From: Plotosus lineatus
Taxonomy: Eukaryota > Chordata > Actinopteri > Siluriformes > Plotosidae
Direction of reading: 5' to 3'
DNA length: 64,000 nt
Assembly (NCBI GenBank): GCA_024760905.1
Contig: CM045735.1
Coordinates: 2,694,661 to 2,758,660 of the forward strand
Below, piece by piece: positions 1-12,164 of this stretch (position 1 is the stretch's first letter; each line of letters begins with the position of its first letter). The notes under the pieces were generated by a model. It did not search any database. It was not told the origin of the DNA and saw nothing but the letters and a program-made list of their open reading frames with translations. The position numbers were made by a program, and so were the translations under genes.

Positions 1-180
1 ATATCTGCTGATGATGATTTGACGAAAGCGACGTGATGATATCAAAGGAAGAATCTGCTCAGTTTGGACACGCTGCATTCAACGTTCACCTCCGTGTTGG
101 GTGATGATCTCATCTACAACATCACAGACCTGAAACAAAGCAGCTCAGTCTGTACACAGAACAAAGTCTTAACCCAGAAA

Positions 181-545
181 CACCCCACCAACACCTATCC
201 ACCCCATCAACCCCCATCAACACCACTAACACCAACAACAACACCACCCCCATCAACACCATCAACACCCATCCACCCCAACAACACCACCAACACTACC
301 ACCAACACCTATCCACACCCATCCACCCCCATCAACACCACCAACACCCCATCAACACCACCAACACCCATCCACCCCCAACAACACCACCAACACTACC
401 ACCAACACTACCACCAACACCTATCCACACCCATCCACCACCATCAACACCACCAACACCCATCCACCCCAACAACACCACCAACACTACCACCAACACC
501 TATCCACACCCATCCACCCCCATCAACACCAACACCACCTTACAC
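181..545. repeat. CAC/ACC-rich minisatellite
   Basis: About 365 bp built from degenerate units such as CAACACCACC, CTATCCACACC and CATCCACCCC, with longer units repeated near 290-330, 400-440 and 480-520. It opens a Pro/Thr/His-rich reading frame on the plus strand that is a by-product of the repeat. I see nothing else in 1-180 or 546-816. Confidence 0.85.
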
Positions 546-816
546 ACTCGTACTACGGCTCTGTGCCTCCAGCAGCTTCTGGATGGTTTTGATGTAGTTT
601 ATGATGCGATTTATAAACAATGTGCGCAGCAATGAGACCAACAGAGTCAAAAACACACTAAAGCCTGGACCCATCGAGAATTTTTTGAATGGATTTTATC
701 TGAAGAATGAAATCATGAAAACAGATTATCGCTTATGTCCATAAGCAGTAAAACAATAAAGACAAACAAATAATTACACGTTTGCTTTCATGTATTCATT
801 TCTTTACATAAATGTA

Positions 817-1161
817 CCGTGCTACCTTGAGTTACGAGTGTCCTTTATAATGAATTTTCCATGATAGAAGCTTTGATCCACCAAAAACCTGCCCGATCCA
901 TACTGCAAAATTTTCATTTAAGAGCTCTGCTGGGGAAATGGCTATTCAGGGCCAATTAGCCTCGTATTCTTCTGCGTGTACTCCTCTGCGCTCCGAGAAT
1001 ATACAAATATCAAAACTATAAATCGTGTTTACTGCACTTCATATCGGTTGCTCGGTGATTTCCCTACACCATAGGGAACACATTGAGAGCGCCACTGCCA
1101 ACTACTGTAGAGGATGCACAATTACACTTAATTCTAGTACAGTACAGCAAAAAAGCATAAT

Positions 1162-1201
<40 letters not shown>

Positions 1202-1660
1202 AAGGGGGGCACACCCCACTATTTGAGAAGCACTGGCCTTGTGGGAGCTCACCACAAGCCTTTCCACGCTGGCATTCATAGCATGCACATGCACAAAATT
1301 CTCCTCCTCATCCTCCTCCTCTGTTACGCACCACCTCATGCCTGCCTATGTGACATCTTTGCCGCAGTCGATGATCGGAAGGGTTAGCTGACTTATTGTT
1401 TATTCTTGTTTTATTATTTTTTTTAATTATTAATGTTAATGTACATGTAATATTATGAATTTTTTTACATGTTTATATTTCATATATTAGGTGAAATATA
1501 TGTGTTTGTGACAGGTTATATGAGTTTGGGAGGGGGTTGGAATGGATTAATTGGTTTTCTATTTTTTTTTTTAATGGAAATAATTGTTTCTTCTAACTAA
1601 CATTTGAGCTTAAGAACTCACCCTCGGAATGGATTAAATTCGTATGTCAAAAAACCACTG
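817..1660 (+). mobile_element. Composite pogo-like MITE, copy a
   Basis: The left end is a decayed version of the family terminus (CAGTGGTACCTTGACTTACG), and the right end reads TATGTCAAAAAACCACTG. Both ends are flanked by TA. It contains the family's internal block (GAGCGCCACTGCCAACTACT, then CTTAATTCTAGTACAGTA) and the right end of the inner hAT MITE (TTTGAGAAGCACTG near 1220). A (CA)n run at 1168-1200 has grown inside it. There is no coding capacity. Confidence 0.7.
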
Positions 1661-1662
1661 TA

Positions 1663-1679
1663 TGTGTGTGTGTGTGTAT

Positions 1680-1748
<69 letters not shown>

Positions 1749-1755
1749 TAGACAG

Positions 1756-1792
<37 letters not shown>
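1663..1792. repeat. Compound microsatellite (TG)n(CA)n(TA)n(GATA)n(GA)n
   Basis: Five simple-repeat motifs lie end to end: TG, then CA, TA, GATA and a long GA run. It starts at the right boundary of the preceding MITE. Reading frames across it on either strand are low-complexity artefacts. Confidence 0.9.
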
Positions 1793-1793
<1 letters not shown>

Positions 1794-1870
1794 GCTCCCC
1801 AGCTTATGAACGAGTTAGGTTCCATACAGCCGTTCATTAGATGAATTTGTTCGTAAGTCGTTACAGGGTG
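1792..1870. mobile_element. MITE terminus fragment
   Basis: The segment ACGCTCCCCAGCTTATGAAC resembles the terminus of the element at 16018-16455 (GACGCTCCCCGACTTACGTT). Only one end is recognisable. Confidence 0.4.
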
Positions 1871-2035
1871 TTCTTTAGAGGGGAACGTATGTTTAAAGCC
1901 TGTACAAGTAAACTATATGAGTTTGTCTCTCTCACTTTCTCTCTGTCTACATAATCATCTTATTTCATTATATTGAATTTATCATTTATTTGTACAAGGT
2001 GCAAACCTGAATGCGCCATCAATTATCAAGCTAAC

Positions 2036-2425
2036 TGTGACGTCAGGAACTTTCAGTCGGACCCAAAATGCAGGAGACAGAGTAGGATCAACACGGAGAG
2101 ACTTTATTGTTACAGGGGAGGCACTTGAGCAAGGGGAAAACGTAGTCACTGCTAGTGACGAGGAGAAACACGAGAACTTTAGATACGGGGAACTATGACG
2201 CGGGAACTGGTCGAGCACAGAGCTGAAACCAGGAGCCAGAGAGATCACAGAAAAACAGGGACGTGAAGAGGGACAATCTTCTAGCACTGGGAGGAGCACA
2301 CTGCTTGTCTTCATAGTACGGTAGATTAGCGTGTAGAATCAGGTGTGCGCATTGCGATTCACTCGCGTGTGTCAGCCACGCCCCTCTGCCGGAGCCTAAT
2401 CGAATATTAAGTGTACCCCCCCAGG
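2036..2425 (-). mobile_element. Possible solo LTR, gypsy-like
   Basis: Read on the minus strand, this holds GAGGGGCGTGGCTGACAC, a run of Ser/Pro-coding sequence, an AATAAAGTCTCTCCGTG polyadenylation-like block, and then CTGCATTTTGGGTCCGACTG and CCTGACGTCACA. The arrangement AATAAA, then GCATTTTGGGTCC, then TGACGTCACA resembles the 3' part of fish gypsy-type LTRs. No matching second LTR or target duplication is visible. The ORF in it is not a convincing gene. Confidence 0.35.
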
Positions 2426-2540
2426 ATAATGTTTAATTATATTTCATACTCATATTCATGATAAATCTTTCTATAGATTTTATTCCATTTCTATTTCTAC
2501 TTGTTCTTCAATTTTATTTCACTTTCACTTTCAACTCAAC

Positions 2541-2835
2541 ATGTATGGGGCAGCAGTGGTAAGATTAGGATTGCTGATCCCAAGGTTAGGGGTTCAAGTT
2601 CCACTGTCATCGGGTTGTTACTGCCCCCCCAGTACACTAACTGGGTTATCAAAGGCCGGCCGTGTCGCTCACAGTCTGTGGTGGGAGGTTCACGTAAAAC
2701 AATCCTTGCTGACTTTCATGAAGAAGAGCTGCATAGCCATGACTGTCCAGGGTGTACCCCGCCCTTACAGAGAGTTGGCTGAGATGGGCAGCACCGTCCC
2801 TGCGATCCTAATTAGAATAAGCAGTTCATAAAATG
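2541..2835 (+). mobile_element. tRNA-derived SINE, L2-like tail
   Basis: The head carries GCAGTGGTAAGATTAGGATTGC and a B-box-like GGGGTTCAAGTTCC. The body has AACTGGGTTATCAAAGGCCG and the tail GAGATGGGCAGCACCGTCC followed by CTAATTAGAATAAGCAGTTC and (ATGA)n. This is the L2-tail form of the SINE family that recurs through the window. Confidence 0.8.
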
Positions 2836-3631
2836 AATGAATAAATATATATGTAATATTTTCCGCTGATAAATTAAAGTACAAAGCCTTGAGGATAGAG
2901 CCGGCCTTCCCGTTATCCATATCGATATCCTTTTCCCTCCATCTCCTTTCAGTCATGTGCAGTTTATAAGGTCAGATTTAAAATAAATAAATAAATAAAT
3001 AAATTCCCAGTTTCTCATCAGAACTTTTTGAAAACTTGAATGCTGCATGGCAAACCTTTTAGAACAACCTGTTTTTGTTTTCTGTTCCATAAACCACTCG
3101 AGGTGAGCATCTTTTACATGAATATTTAACACGTATTAAACGCTCAACATCTGTACACAGAACAGCAGCCTCACAGTTCCAAATGTCTATTAAGAAATAG
3201 AATTACTTCAAGTTGAATCAAACCAATATCACAACCACCACAACGTCTGTCAACCAATCGCGGCCTTCTGCGCTATTTTCACGGTGTTTTCGGTGGTTGA
3301 AAAGAAAAAAGGAGTTGCACCTCTAATATCAAATATTTAAGAGAATAAAAGACCTAAAGGCAGCACCAGTCAGATCCAAGTCAAATTATTAGAAATGGGA
3401 TTTTTATTATTATGTCAGACATGAGGAGGGTTAAACATGTGAGGACTCAGAACTGTGCTCTCTTACAAGACTAATGAGATTAATTATTCATGATTTCAAA
3501 CAGTGGGCGGGGCAATCCAACATCAAACACTCACACCAGGAAACCAAACAGTAAAAAGAATTCAAGAAGTTTAATAGCCAAACTAAACGATTTAAAAAAA
3601 ATAATAATAAAAAAAAAAAATAATAATAATA

Positions 3632-3697
<66 letters not shown>

Positions 3698-4070
3698 CTG
3701 ATTTTAAACTGCATCTGTTCAACACCATGAAAATGTCTCGCGTGGGTTTAAAGGAGCTGAATAAGTAAACGGAACAAATTTTAATCTCCGTGGATTAAAC
3801 GATGGATCGGAGTCATGGTCAGATGTTAAGTGCAAAAGGAAATTTAACAGGTGGCCCAAGCTCTAAAAATCAGCATCAAAAAGTGATTTAAGGTTTAGAT
3901 TTGAAATGGACAGGCTACTTGTCACTCATTGCCCCCCCCCCCACGGTGCCCCACCCACCAAGCACCCTGTAGAATTAATAAGTCATCAAATACTGTATAT
4001 TCGTCATCTGAGAAGTTCATGCTGAGCACCAGAAGAGGTCAATTAGCAAAAAGGAAAAAAAATTCTCATT
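2836..4070. other. Non-coding stretch with microsatellite
   Basis: No exon is convincing here. It contains a (AAAT)n run near 2980, an (AAT)n/(TA)n run at 3597-3686 followed by (CA)n, and a poly-C run near 3934. The ORFs that cross the TA repeat encode only Tyr/Ile alternation. Confidence 0.6.
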
Positions 4071-4074
4071 GCTA

Positions 4075-4300
4075 CCCTCACAGTGGCCGTCCTTCTCCAT
4101 CTCACCTTGTCCTCTGCATCTCTCACTGTCACACCAATCACCTGCCCGTCTGCAGTCACCACATCCACACAACCTCCTCTTCATCCTTCCTCGTCTCATC
4201 TTCCAACATTCTTCTACCAATATATCCTTCGTCCCTCTTCAACACACGATCCAAACCATCTCACACTGGCCTCGCTTACTTGATCCCGAAATAGTCCTGC
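4075..4300 (-). mobile_element. RTE LINE 3' fragment, decayed
   Basis: On the minus strand this resembles the 3' coding end of the RTE elements at 42489 and 58320, with degenerate versions of the 'R.MLRLELPGRR..GRPKRR' region and the 'VGVREDD' region. It is old and frame-shifted. Confidence 0.5.
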
Positions 4301-4803
4301 TCTAGCCAGCTCTTTGATTAATATTACATTTATACTCCCTGGGTGGGCGTACAAGGGTGGTGCTGGGGTGGCACACTGGGGGAAAAAAACCTGGCACCTT
4401 CTAGGTATTTAAAAAGTCATACAATGTATGTTTCATTCAAATGTTTTTTTTTTTTTTTTTAAGATGACAGGAAGAAATTCAATTATCTGGGCACGCCTGT
4501 GGGTGGCATGAAGAGTGGCACAGGTGAGCAACACACAGGTGCGGAGACTCTTGAAAGAAATGACTCTTGGAGCCACACCCTGGGGAAATACCTTCAGAAG
4601 GTGTGAAGTAAATAAATGATGAAATATAAATTATAAAGATATCGCTGGCTGATGTGAACATCTGGTCATTAGAACACCTGTACAACCTGATGGTTCATCT
4701 GACCGGTTTAAACGGGCCCAGAAACGATGAGATGCATTTCAAATCTCAAAATATTGTTGTTGGGGGTTTTTTTATATAATAATAATAATAATAATACATT
4801 TAC

Positions 4804-5160
4804 ATATTGCTGCACGCTGTCGACCTCGTCCATACTGCTGACGCTGAGCCGCTGCACGCCCTGGACGTTCTGCAGGTAAACCGGTGTCAGCATCTGCGGC
4901 GCCTGGTTGACCACCACGTAGGAGTCGGAGGCGCGCTGCACGGGCACCAGGTAGCGCACGTTCCCGTGGATGGCGGTTCCGTCCAGGCCGCCGTTAACAT
5001 ACTGCACGGAGGAGAACTGAGACGGCGCGACGTTGATCGCGCGCAGAGTCGTGGTACCGCTGCTCACACCGAACTGAGTCGGTGAGATCAGAGTCCTCGG
5101 TTCCGAAGAGACGCTCATGGTCCGGAGCGTGGTGGTGCTGTGCGCTGACGGAAGCGTCAT
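4804..5160 (-). CDS. First coding exon of an unrecognised gene
   Basis: An open frame of 119 codons starts at the ATG at 5158-5160 and runs to a candidate splice donor (TAT|GTAAAT) at 4803. The protein opens MTLPSAHSTTTLRTMSVS and is rich in Ser, Thr, Val and Gln, with no charged clusters, signal peptide or membrane segment. This composition resembles the N-terminal activation region of a transcription regulator, which is inference only. The DNA is much richer in GC and CpG than its surroundings, as expected of a promoter-proximal first exon. Frame continuity and GC content argue for real coding. The rest of the gene would lie to the left, but no further exon can be recognised in 1-4800. I cannot name the family. 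Confidence 0.6.
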
Positions 5161-5480
5161 TATCGGCCGCGAGGTCCAAGTTCGGAACTAATGTGAACTT
5201 CAGTAAACTCGGGTCGGAAGGCGAAGTCCAAAACAACTCGGAAGTTCCTTCTGGAGCGACGTTGTTGCCGAGAGGGGAGGAGTCGGAGCACGGGCACGAA
5301 CATGGGTAGGGCGCTTTTCTCCGCCCATCGCTGGCTCACAAAATACCGTATTATAGGCTACCTGGAGGAGGCGGGGCGAAGCGAACAGCCGCTCACGCGA
5401 GTCGATTCTTTTCATTTGATCAAAACGAACTGAGAGCCGACTTTACACTTTTTAGAGAAAACACCTGCTCGTTCATAAAA
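5161..5480 (-). promoter_or_regulatory. CpG-rich promoter/5' UTR region
   Basis: The sequence upstream of the ATG at 5160 keeps high GC and many CpGs to about 5420, then drops to AT-rich DNA and a poly-A run at 5485-5508. This fits a CpG-island promoter for the minus-strand gene. No TATA box is evident. Confidence 0.45.
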
Positions 5481-5639
5481 ATGGCAAAAAAAAAAAAAAA
5501 AAAAAAAAGTGAACGGTTCTGGCATCACTGTTCGATTAGATCATCAGGACTCAGAACTTTCTTGAGCTGTTTGCTGGAATATAAATTTGTCGAATTGTCT
5601 GAATCCCTGTGTGCCTATGAAGAAGCGAAGTGAATTTGG

Positions 5640-5755
5640 GGTATACCCTGAACAGCTCACCATCGCAGGGCAACACACACCCATTGCACACCCCGGGGCA
5701 AACCGGAACAGCAAATTAGCCTAATGTGTGCATGTCTATGTGGGGCCACATAATT
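5640..5755 (-). mobile_element. L2-tail SINE fragment
   Basis: It contains GTATACCCTGAACAGCTCACC, the complement-type tail vocabulary of the L2-tailed SINEs, and AGCAAATTAGCCTAATGTG, the motif 'AATTAGCCTAATGTGCATG' of that family. Both ends are lost. Confidence 0.5.
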
Positions 5756-5960
5756 TAACCCTTTAATGGCCAGCAGGACCATATGGTCCTCTTTCAAAAA
5801 TGCAACCACTCGATGCATTGTACTCAGCATTGCTGCCGTTCCGAATGTGTTCTATACTTGTTTTGGCGTCGCCTGATGCAACACAGTTTGGCCCCACGTG
5901 CCTCAGCTGTGAGACGACCTTGAATGCGCGGGATTGTGTTGTTCATCAATTTGTGAGTGT

Positions 5961-6232
5961 TATGATGTTTTGGAGACAAAGTCCGAGAGGCTAGATTGAG
6001 ATGGTTTGGACATGTACAGAGGAGGGATAGTGAGTATATTGGTAGTAGGATGCTGAGGCTGGAACTACCAGGCAGAAGGCCCAGAGGAAGACCAAAGAGA
6101 AGATTTATGAATGTGGTGAAGGAGGACATGAAGGTCGTTGGAGTAAGAGAAGACGATACAGAGGACAGAGTGATATGGAGGCGGATGGTTTGCTGTGGCG
6201 ACCCCCGAAGGGAAAAGCCGAAAGGAAAAGAT
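5961..6232 (+). pseudogene. RTE LINE 3' end, 5'-truncated
   Basis: The reading frame gives RWFGHVQRRDSEYIGSRMLR, then GRPKRR, KEDMKVVGVRE and VCCGDPRR. This is the extreme C-terminus of the RTE-type ORF2 seen at 42489-45292. The 3' UTR GGCGACCCCCGAAGGGAAAAG follows. Only about the last 90 codons remain, with no catalytic domain. A poly-T run follows at 6301-6324. Confidence 0.85.
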
Positions 6233-6699
6233 GTTTTCGTGAAAGAAATGTGTTCGAGTTGTTTCCTTGGGCCTTTTTGATTAGGAAAAACTAGAGACGC
6301 TTTTTTTTTTTTTTTTTTTTTTTTAAACTGCAAAAAATAATTTGGCCGTTAAAGAGTTAAAGAGTTGGCTCTGGGCTCATAATAAAGAGGTGATTGGTTC
6401 AGTTCCCTATTAGGGCAAGGACTTAAGACAAGTCCTTGTCCACCCAGCTGTAGGAATGGGTAAATTAAAAATACAGCAAAGGTAATGATGTACAGAAATC
6501 AGGACGTGATGAACCGCTCGGCTTGGGTTCCAAGACGACCCGGAGGAATGCCATGTAAACACAAAAAAATTCCAGAGATATCAACCAAAATCCTTTTAAT
6601 TATAAATAAATGCACAGTTGTGTAAAATACAAAGTTTGCACATTGCACAGGGATACTTTAGTGCTTTCTGTCGCAGTGCACTGCATGTTTTTCACCCGA

Positions 6700-6836
6700 G
6701 AGAGTTCCAAGCCCGTTACAGGGCCTGTTCTACGGGATGAAGATCAGTTCACAGTCACATTCATGCCTAGGGGCAATTTACAATCACTCAATTAACCTAA
6801 TGTGCATCGCTTTGGGATTGTGGAAACTGTGGTACC
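6700..6836 (-). mobile_element. SINE fragment, L2-tail type
   Basis: GGGGCAATTTACAATCACTC and AATTAACCTAATGTGCATCG match the internal part of L2-tailed SINEs in minus orientation. Neither end is preserved. Confidence 0.5.
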
Positions 6837-6849
6837 TGGAGGGAACAGC

Positions 6850-7033
6850 CGTAGGGCAGCCGCAGCCTAATGGTTAGAGAAGCAGTTTCATGTGGAAAGC
6901 TTGCGACTGCAGAACCAGCAGGAAAATGTCTGGCGGTGGGGGACCGAGTTGAGGCTTCCTTAACTCCACATTCATGGCTGAAGTGATCTTGAACTGACCT
7001 TGACCTTGTCATTACTAATAATAAAAAAAAAAA
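6850..7033 (+). mobile_element. tRNA-derived SINE of a separate family
   Basis: A pol III A-box-like stretch (GCCTAATGGTTAGAGAAGC) begins the element, which ends in an A-rich tail at 7022-7033. The B-box region is degraded. It is unrelated in body to the other SINEs here. Confidence 0.5.
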
Positions 7034-8204
7034 ATGCAATTAACTCCAAAAAAACATTCAAGAGAGAACAGATACACATCAAAAATGATATTCAATTCTT
7101 TTCTTTTATGAAAACCTGCAGCAAAATTCACTTTATTGATCTGGCTGTGTTTCGTCACTATTGATCATCACTGCCATCAACTGGATTTTGAGACGCATTG
7201 CAATTAATTCCTCTGCGCAGACTGCCAGCAAGGCCACAGACACGCAACTCGGGATATCTGTGAAAGTAAAAATTCATTTCGTCCTGTAACTCGAATCCGA
7301 TCCTATTTTTTTATTCTTGCTTGATCAATGCCACACCCTTCCACCAAATTTCATGAAAATGGGGCTCAGTAGGTTCATCATAATTCCGCTTGCAGTCAAA
7401 CAAGCGATCCAACAAAAACCACATGGGGGTAAAAAAATGCAACCTCATTGTGGGAGGTCATGAGAGTCGATTCCGTTTGTTTCGGTACGCAGTGATTCAT
7501 TTGATTCATTTAAGAGTCGTTTGACAGAACTCAGAACGATTTAGAAATGAATCATGTACATTGTTACCAGGAAGTGAATTTTAAAACTACTGTAGTACTG
7601 CAACACCAAAAATAAACCAGGTTAAATAATTCTGATCAAAATCAATTCCGCAGCTTCAGTAGTTCTAAAGAAAAACAACAAAAAATAAACCCACAAACAA
7701 ACAAACAAAAAAAAAAATCACAGTAGATGAATCATCAGGAATTTGATTTATTGTTCAGGTGCACATTTACATCATATAAAGCAGAACCAGTCACATAACG
7801 TAACCGAGAACCAAATTTTCATACCATATGTCATCAAGCAACAAACAAAAGTAGGTCACAAGGTGAGGGCGGGGCGCTTTCTTGGTGATGTGACCGATTT
7901 TTAAATGAGAACCTTGTAGTGAACCAGATGCAGGTCAAGGCCGGAAGCGGAAGCTGCAGACTCGGTGTGAGATGTGCTCTGTTAAAGCCACAGTTTTCAT
8001 GCAGGGGTTGATACGATTTTTTTTCTTTCGAGATCCATTATGCATGCCCATGAAAAAAAACAAACAAAAACACAAAATTTAAATACTACAGCAGATGTGA
8101 AAACATGACAACACCGCAAAAACTTTCATAACACAATGTCACTTTTTTTAAAGGAAACATTTGGTTTGGAACATTTTTCAAACACGACATGATTCCAAAA
8201 TAAA

Positions 8205-8503
8205 CACGTGAAAAAAATTGACATTCAAAAAAGAAAAAAAAAAAAAACGAAGAATGGGCAGAACCTGCGAGGAAATCGAGTGGACACGTGACAAAGAGTG
8301 ACCTGGCTGGCACGTGAAGTTTGGTCTTGGCTGCACCTGGGCTCAGGTGTTACGTGACGTTGAAGCCATGGACAAGAAACAGCGAGACTTTCACTAGCAA
8401 AAAACGTAAGGCAACAATAATAAAAAAAAAAAAATTAACGAATTAAAATGAAAAATAAAAAAAAGAGTTGTGACATAAACCAGGTGCTCAATGATATCAC
8501 GTG
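8205..8503. promoter_or_regulatory. Cluster of four CACGTG E-boxes
   Basis: CACGTG occurs at 8205-8210, 8285-8290, 8311-8316 and 8498-8503, two of them extended to CACGTGAC, and a TACGTGAC lies at 8349. A 6-mer is expected about once in 4 kb by chance. Factors of the MYC/USF/TFEB type bind such sites; actual use here is unproven. Confidence 0.35.
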
Positions 8504-9284
8504 ACCTTACGAAGACTCATTTATAAATTACATTCAAAAATAAATGCAGCGATAACAGAGGGGGCGTTTTCATTTCTAGCACTCATCTACACCCACCGCC
8601 CACTTTACGCTTCACACCTCCCACCATTAAAGTTCAATGAAATCAGCCAATCACGTTTTAGAAGCCGAACACATACAACAGAATTTACGACTAAATATCA
8701 AGTTCGAACCCGGTTTACTGCCACAGCAGCCCGTGACGGGAGTCCGCGGAAGCTAACTGGCCGAGCTCTCACAGGAGGGCGGGACAGCATGTGCTCGTTT
8801 TCCTGTCACTCACAGTGAACGCCAGCCAGTCACGGGTGTCTGTGAGCTCATTTATTAGAGGGGGTGGATAGCATTTTCCCTCCGAGCGTGTTAGACCCGT
8901 CCCAAAATATGCAATATTCGAAAACAGACGGGTGGCTAGCATCACATGTCATGGAGGGGGCGTGTGCACGCTTTCGCCCCTCCCTGATCAGTGATGGTAG
9001 GGGAAGGTGATAACTGATGGCTGGGAACTGGATATGATTATATTAGGGGGAAATTTAAATAAAAAAAAACCTAAATATCCAGTGAACAGTTATGATCTAC
9101 AGCAAAACATTCTTTGTGCTGACAACTCATTACAACCGTCATGAGAAGAAAAGCATCTCAAAAAGATAAAAAAAATTAAAAATAATAATAATAATAACAA
9201 CAATAATAATAAAATACAATTACAAAACCTCAGATTGTTTTTGGTGATCATCACCTTGTTCGTACTTAGGCTCCTCCACCTCAA

Positions 9285-9430
9285 GTCTTCCACAAACTGA
9301 CACCATTTATACTGCTGGATGTACAGAGGCACCATCATGGTTGAGTCCTTTCCCCACAGACCTTCATACAGTGATTCAAACCCATGACCTCTCAATCAGA
9401 GCCCGGCACTAACCATGACACCACCTGCCC
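9285..9430 (-). mobile_element. Old SINE fragment (family C)
   Basis: CATTTATACTGCTGGATGTACAGAGGCACC and the end ACTAACCATGACACCACCTG match the middle and head of the SINEs at 40560-40856 and 52905-53199, in the same minus orientation. It is diverged and 3'-truncated. Confidence 0.6.
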
Positions 9431-9941
9431 AATATAGAAGTCGTGATCAGTGTTTTTATTAAACTGTTTCACGAAAAATCGCAAAACGTAAAAGTGTTTT
9501 TTGGGGGTTTTTTTTTAAGTCATACACATGGAAAAATATTTTACGTTCACACAAGACAGTTTCGAAACAATTGGACATTTTACAAAACTGAACCAGAAAT
9601 GTTTTCTGCTTTTAGGTCATGTGACATGACAAGCAAATCCGAACCCGTCCTACCACTGTGCAGAAAAACACACATAACGCAAACACTTTGCAACATTTTG
9701 TTTTTCGTAAAGTGGCAATTTAAACCCAGCGACAGAGTACAATACAACCTCTTTCCATTTTCCTTATAACACTGAGTCTTGACCTCCAGGTATCTGATGA
9801 AGTACGCTTCATGCTGCTCTGAAATGATTGGCTATTTACAGAACTGCACAAACACAGACATGAGGCAGTGATGATGTCACATTGTGGGCTACTAAAAGTG
9901 CAGACCTAAGAAATTTGTACTGAAATCATATTTAACAACAG

Positions 9942-9984
<43 letters not shown>

Positions 9985-10676
9985 TGAATTCGCAAAGAGG
10001 CGTGAAATGATCGACAGTATCAAAAGCCCTTGTGCAAAAGCTCTCAATCATAAATGTGTGCGTGTTTCGTTTCAACTCTACGAAAGGCATCAGAGCAATC
10101 ACAGCGACTGAGGGTGATTGTGCAGGCACCAAAAAATAAAATTAAACAAATAAAACTACATACAGTACAGGCTTATATTTTGAATAATGACAACGGACCA
10201 TAGAAGCAAATCCGCAGGAAAGGATTCAACCTGCTAGAACTTTCCAGAACATTACAATGTGAGATAATGCAATAGAGATGTAATAAACATTAACTTTTTA
10301 AACAAAATGCAAAAAAATTAACAAGACCTATCAAGACAAACAAGCAAAACCTTGTAACAGTACCAAAGCACCACATTTTTACACTTATTTTTTCACTGTA
10401 CTCTTTGAACAGACTGGATTTTGGAGGGGAAAAAAATAATAATAAAAGAAGCTGAGTGAATTCTTACTAATGTACAGCAGCATCATGTACAGTTCACCAC
10501 ACCCACACCAAATATTATACACTTTCACTCTATCACTTTCTCTCTCCCACACACACCATAAAAGATAAAAGACTGCCAGGACCCTGCAGGACAGGAAGTG
10601 CTTTGGGTTCTCTGCCGAGTTTTTTTGTTTTCAGAGAAACTGCAGTTTGGACGGAGCGATATTTGGCAATGAAAAA

Positions 10677-10746
<70 letters not shown>

Positions 10747-11448
10747 TATATATAAATAAAAAATGGAGTGCAGAATCTGTTCTTCAACAACAGGATGGAG
10801 ATGCAGTCTCAGCTTGTGGACCATGATGTTCAGAGCAGTGTCGATCACTGGCTATGTGCATACATACAACTTACACGCCGCGTAAGGGTGCTGTGGTAAA
10901 ACTAATCCGTGCAGGGTAGTCTTCATTCGTTTCCGATACCAATCCCGCTCATGAACCTGTCCCCAACAAACTTGACTACCGGCACCACTGCACCACCCGG
11001 CTGCTCAGCCCCTCCCATTCCTAAACACCACCCACCTCCGACCAGAGCCGATGACACTGCATGAACCCAGTCTATCGTATCGCATTAACACCAGCGACGT
11101 GATTTACAGTGTGCCCGTTGTTCACACCCTACTATCAAACTGGCTTACGTCACATTCCCGTCATTGTGTGGACCTTAAATGTAGCTGCCGGGATTGAGAG
11201 ATGCAAGGCTTCAGGTGCAAAAATCATGATGCAAAACTTGGGGAAAAAAAAAAAAAAAGAAAGAGAAAAACGGGGGATGTAACACACACACACACACACA
11301 CACATCAGTTCACACTTTACATGGATGGAGTTTGAATGGAAAGGTGAATACAGTAAACGCAGGACAGGATGACAACAACCCCCCCCCCCCCCCCCCAACA
11401 CACACACACACTTTCAGACGGTGGAGTGTGACATTGTCTGTAGTTCAG

Positions 11449-11490
11449 CTATAATGGAAGCTTTTTCAGCTGCTCATAGGTGATGAAGAA
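11449..11490 (-). CDS. slc25a14: slc25a14 exon 9 (terminal)
   Basis: Acceptor AGATTCCAG|TTCTTC, then 13 codons, [13 protein letters not shown], and a TAG stop at 11449-11451. It is too short for an ORF scan but matches the conserved carrier C-terminus directly after GPWNII. Confidence 0.9.
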   Translation of the reverse strand, partial: FFITYEQLKKLPL

Positions 11491-12123
11491 CTGGAATCTT
11501 GGTTAAGGAGTTGTACTTTAATCCCACTCCCCCCAACCCCACCCCACAAAATAGCCACAACACTGTTTTATTGAATCCTGGACACATCAGCTCACTGAAT
11601 ACCTCCTCATTAAACTAACTAGCATGCTAACCACTAATTAAGCGGTGAGGTAATTTGCAAGCTTACTTCAGGTGCATTCAAGTAATCATCATGTATTTAT
11701 TATGTAATTATGTACTGTACATTCACCTCTTTTCTTTAGTTCCTCCCCCCAGTAGTCTATGAAGTGCCATGAAACATAACACACTACCTCAGGTTAACGC
11801 ACCTGCCCCATCCACAACTTACACTCATCATGACCTTGACAAAATCAAACACATCGTACATGATCATGAAATAGAATATCCCCACAATTTTATATATCAC
11901 ATGCTAGCATGCCAGCATGCACTCCAACAGATGCTCATGTCTCTCCGGAAAAACAACAAACAAATCCTGGAATGATGTCCACAGGGTGACAGAGTGTGGA
12001 TGCTCCGCCCCCCTCTGGACACAGACCTTTTTGGTTTCTTTCATGGTTAATTATAAGTATGTTTATTAAAATGTATAAATTATTGTTCGCGCAACTTGGT
12101 GACGAAGATAGCAGGACATTTTG

Positions 12124-12164
<41 letters not shown>

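Larger units (their letters stand above)
7034..11448. other. Mostly unique DNA; possible long slc25a14 3' UTR
   Basis: I see no exon here. It lies directly downstream of the slc25a14 stop codon on the minus strand and is unusually free of complete transposons. AATAAA-type signals on the minus strand occur, for example, at about 7748. Simple repeats are (TA)n at 9944-9981, (TG)n(TA)n at 10680-10737, (CA)n at 11282-11303 and poly-C at 11379-11396. A UTR assignment is inference and would need transcript reads. Confidence 0.35.

Noticed and set aside
64..597. 177-codon Pro/Thr/His-rich plus-strand ORF
   Set aside because: It follows the CAC-rich minisatellite; the sequence is low-complexity with no start context or splice signals.
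1982..2314. 110-codon minus-strand ORF as a gene
   Set aside because: It overlaps an LTR-like sequence with AATAAA and the terminal TGACGTCACA; the Ser/Pro composition matches no family.
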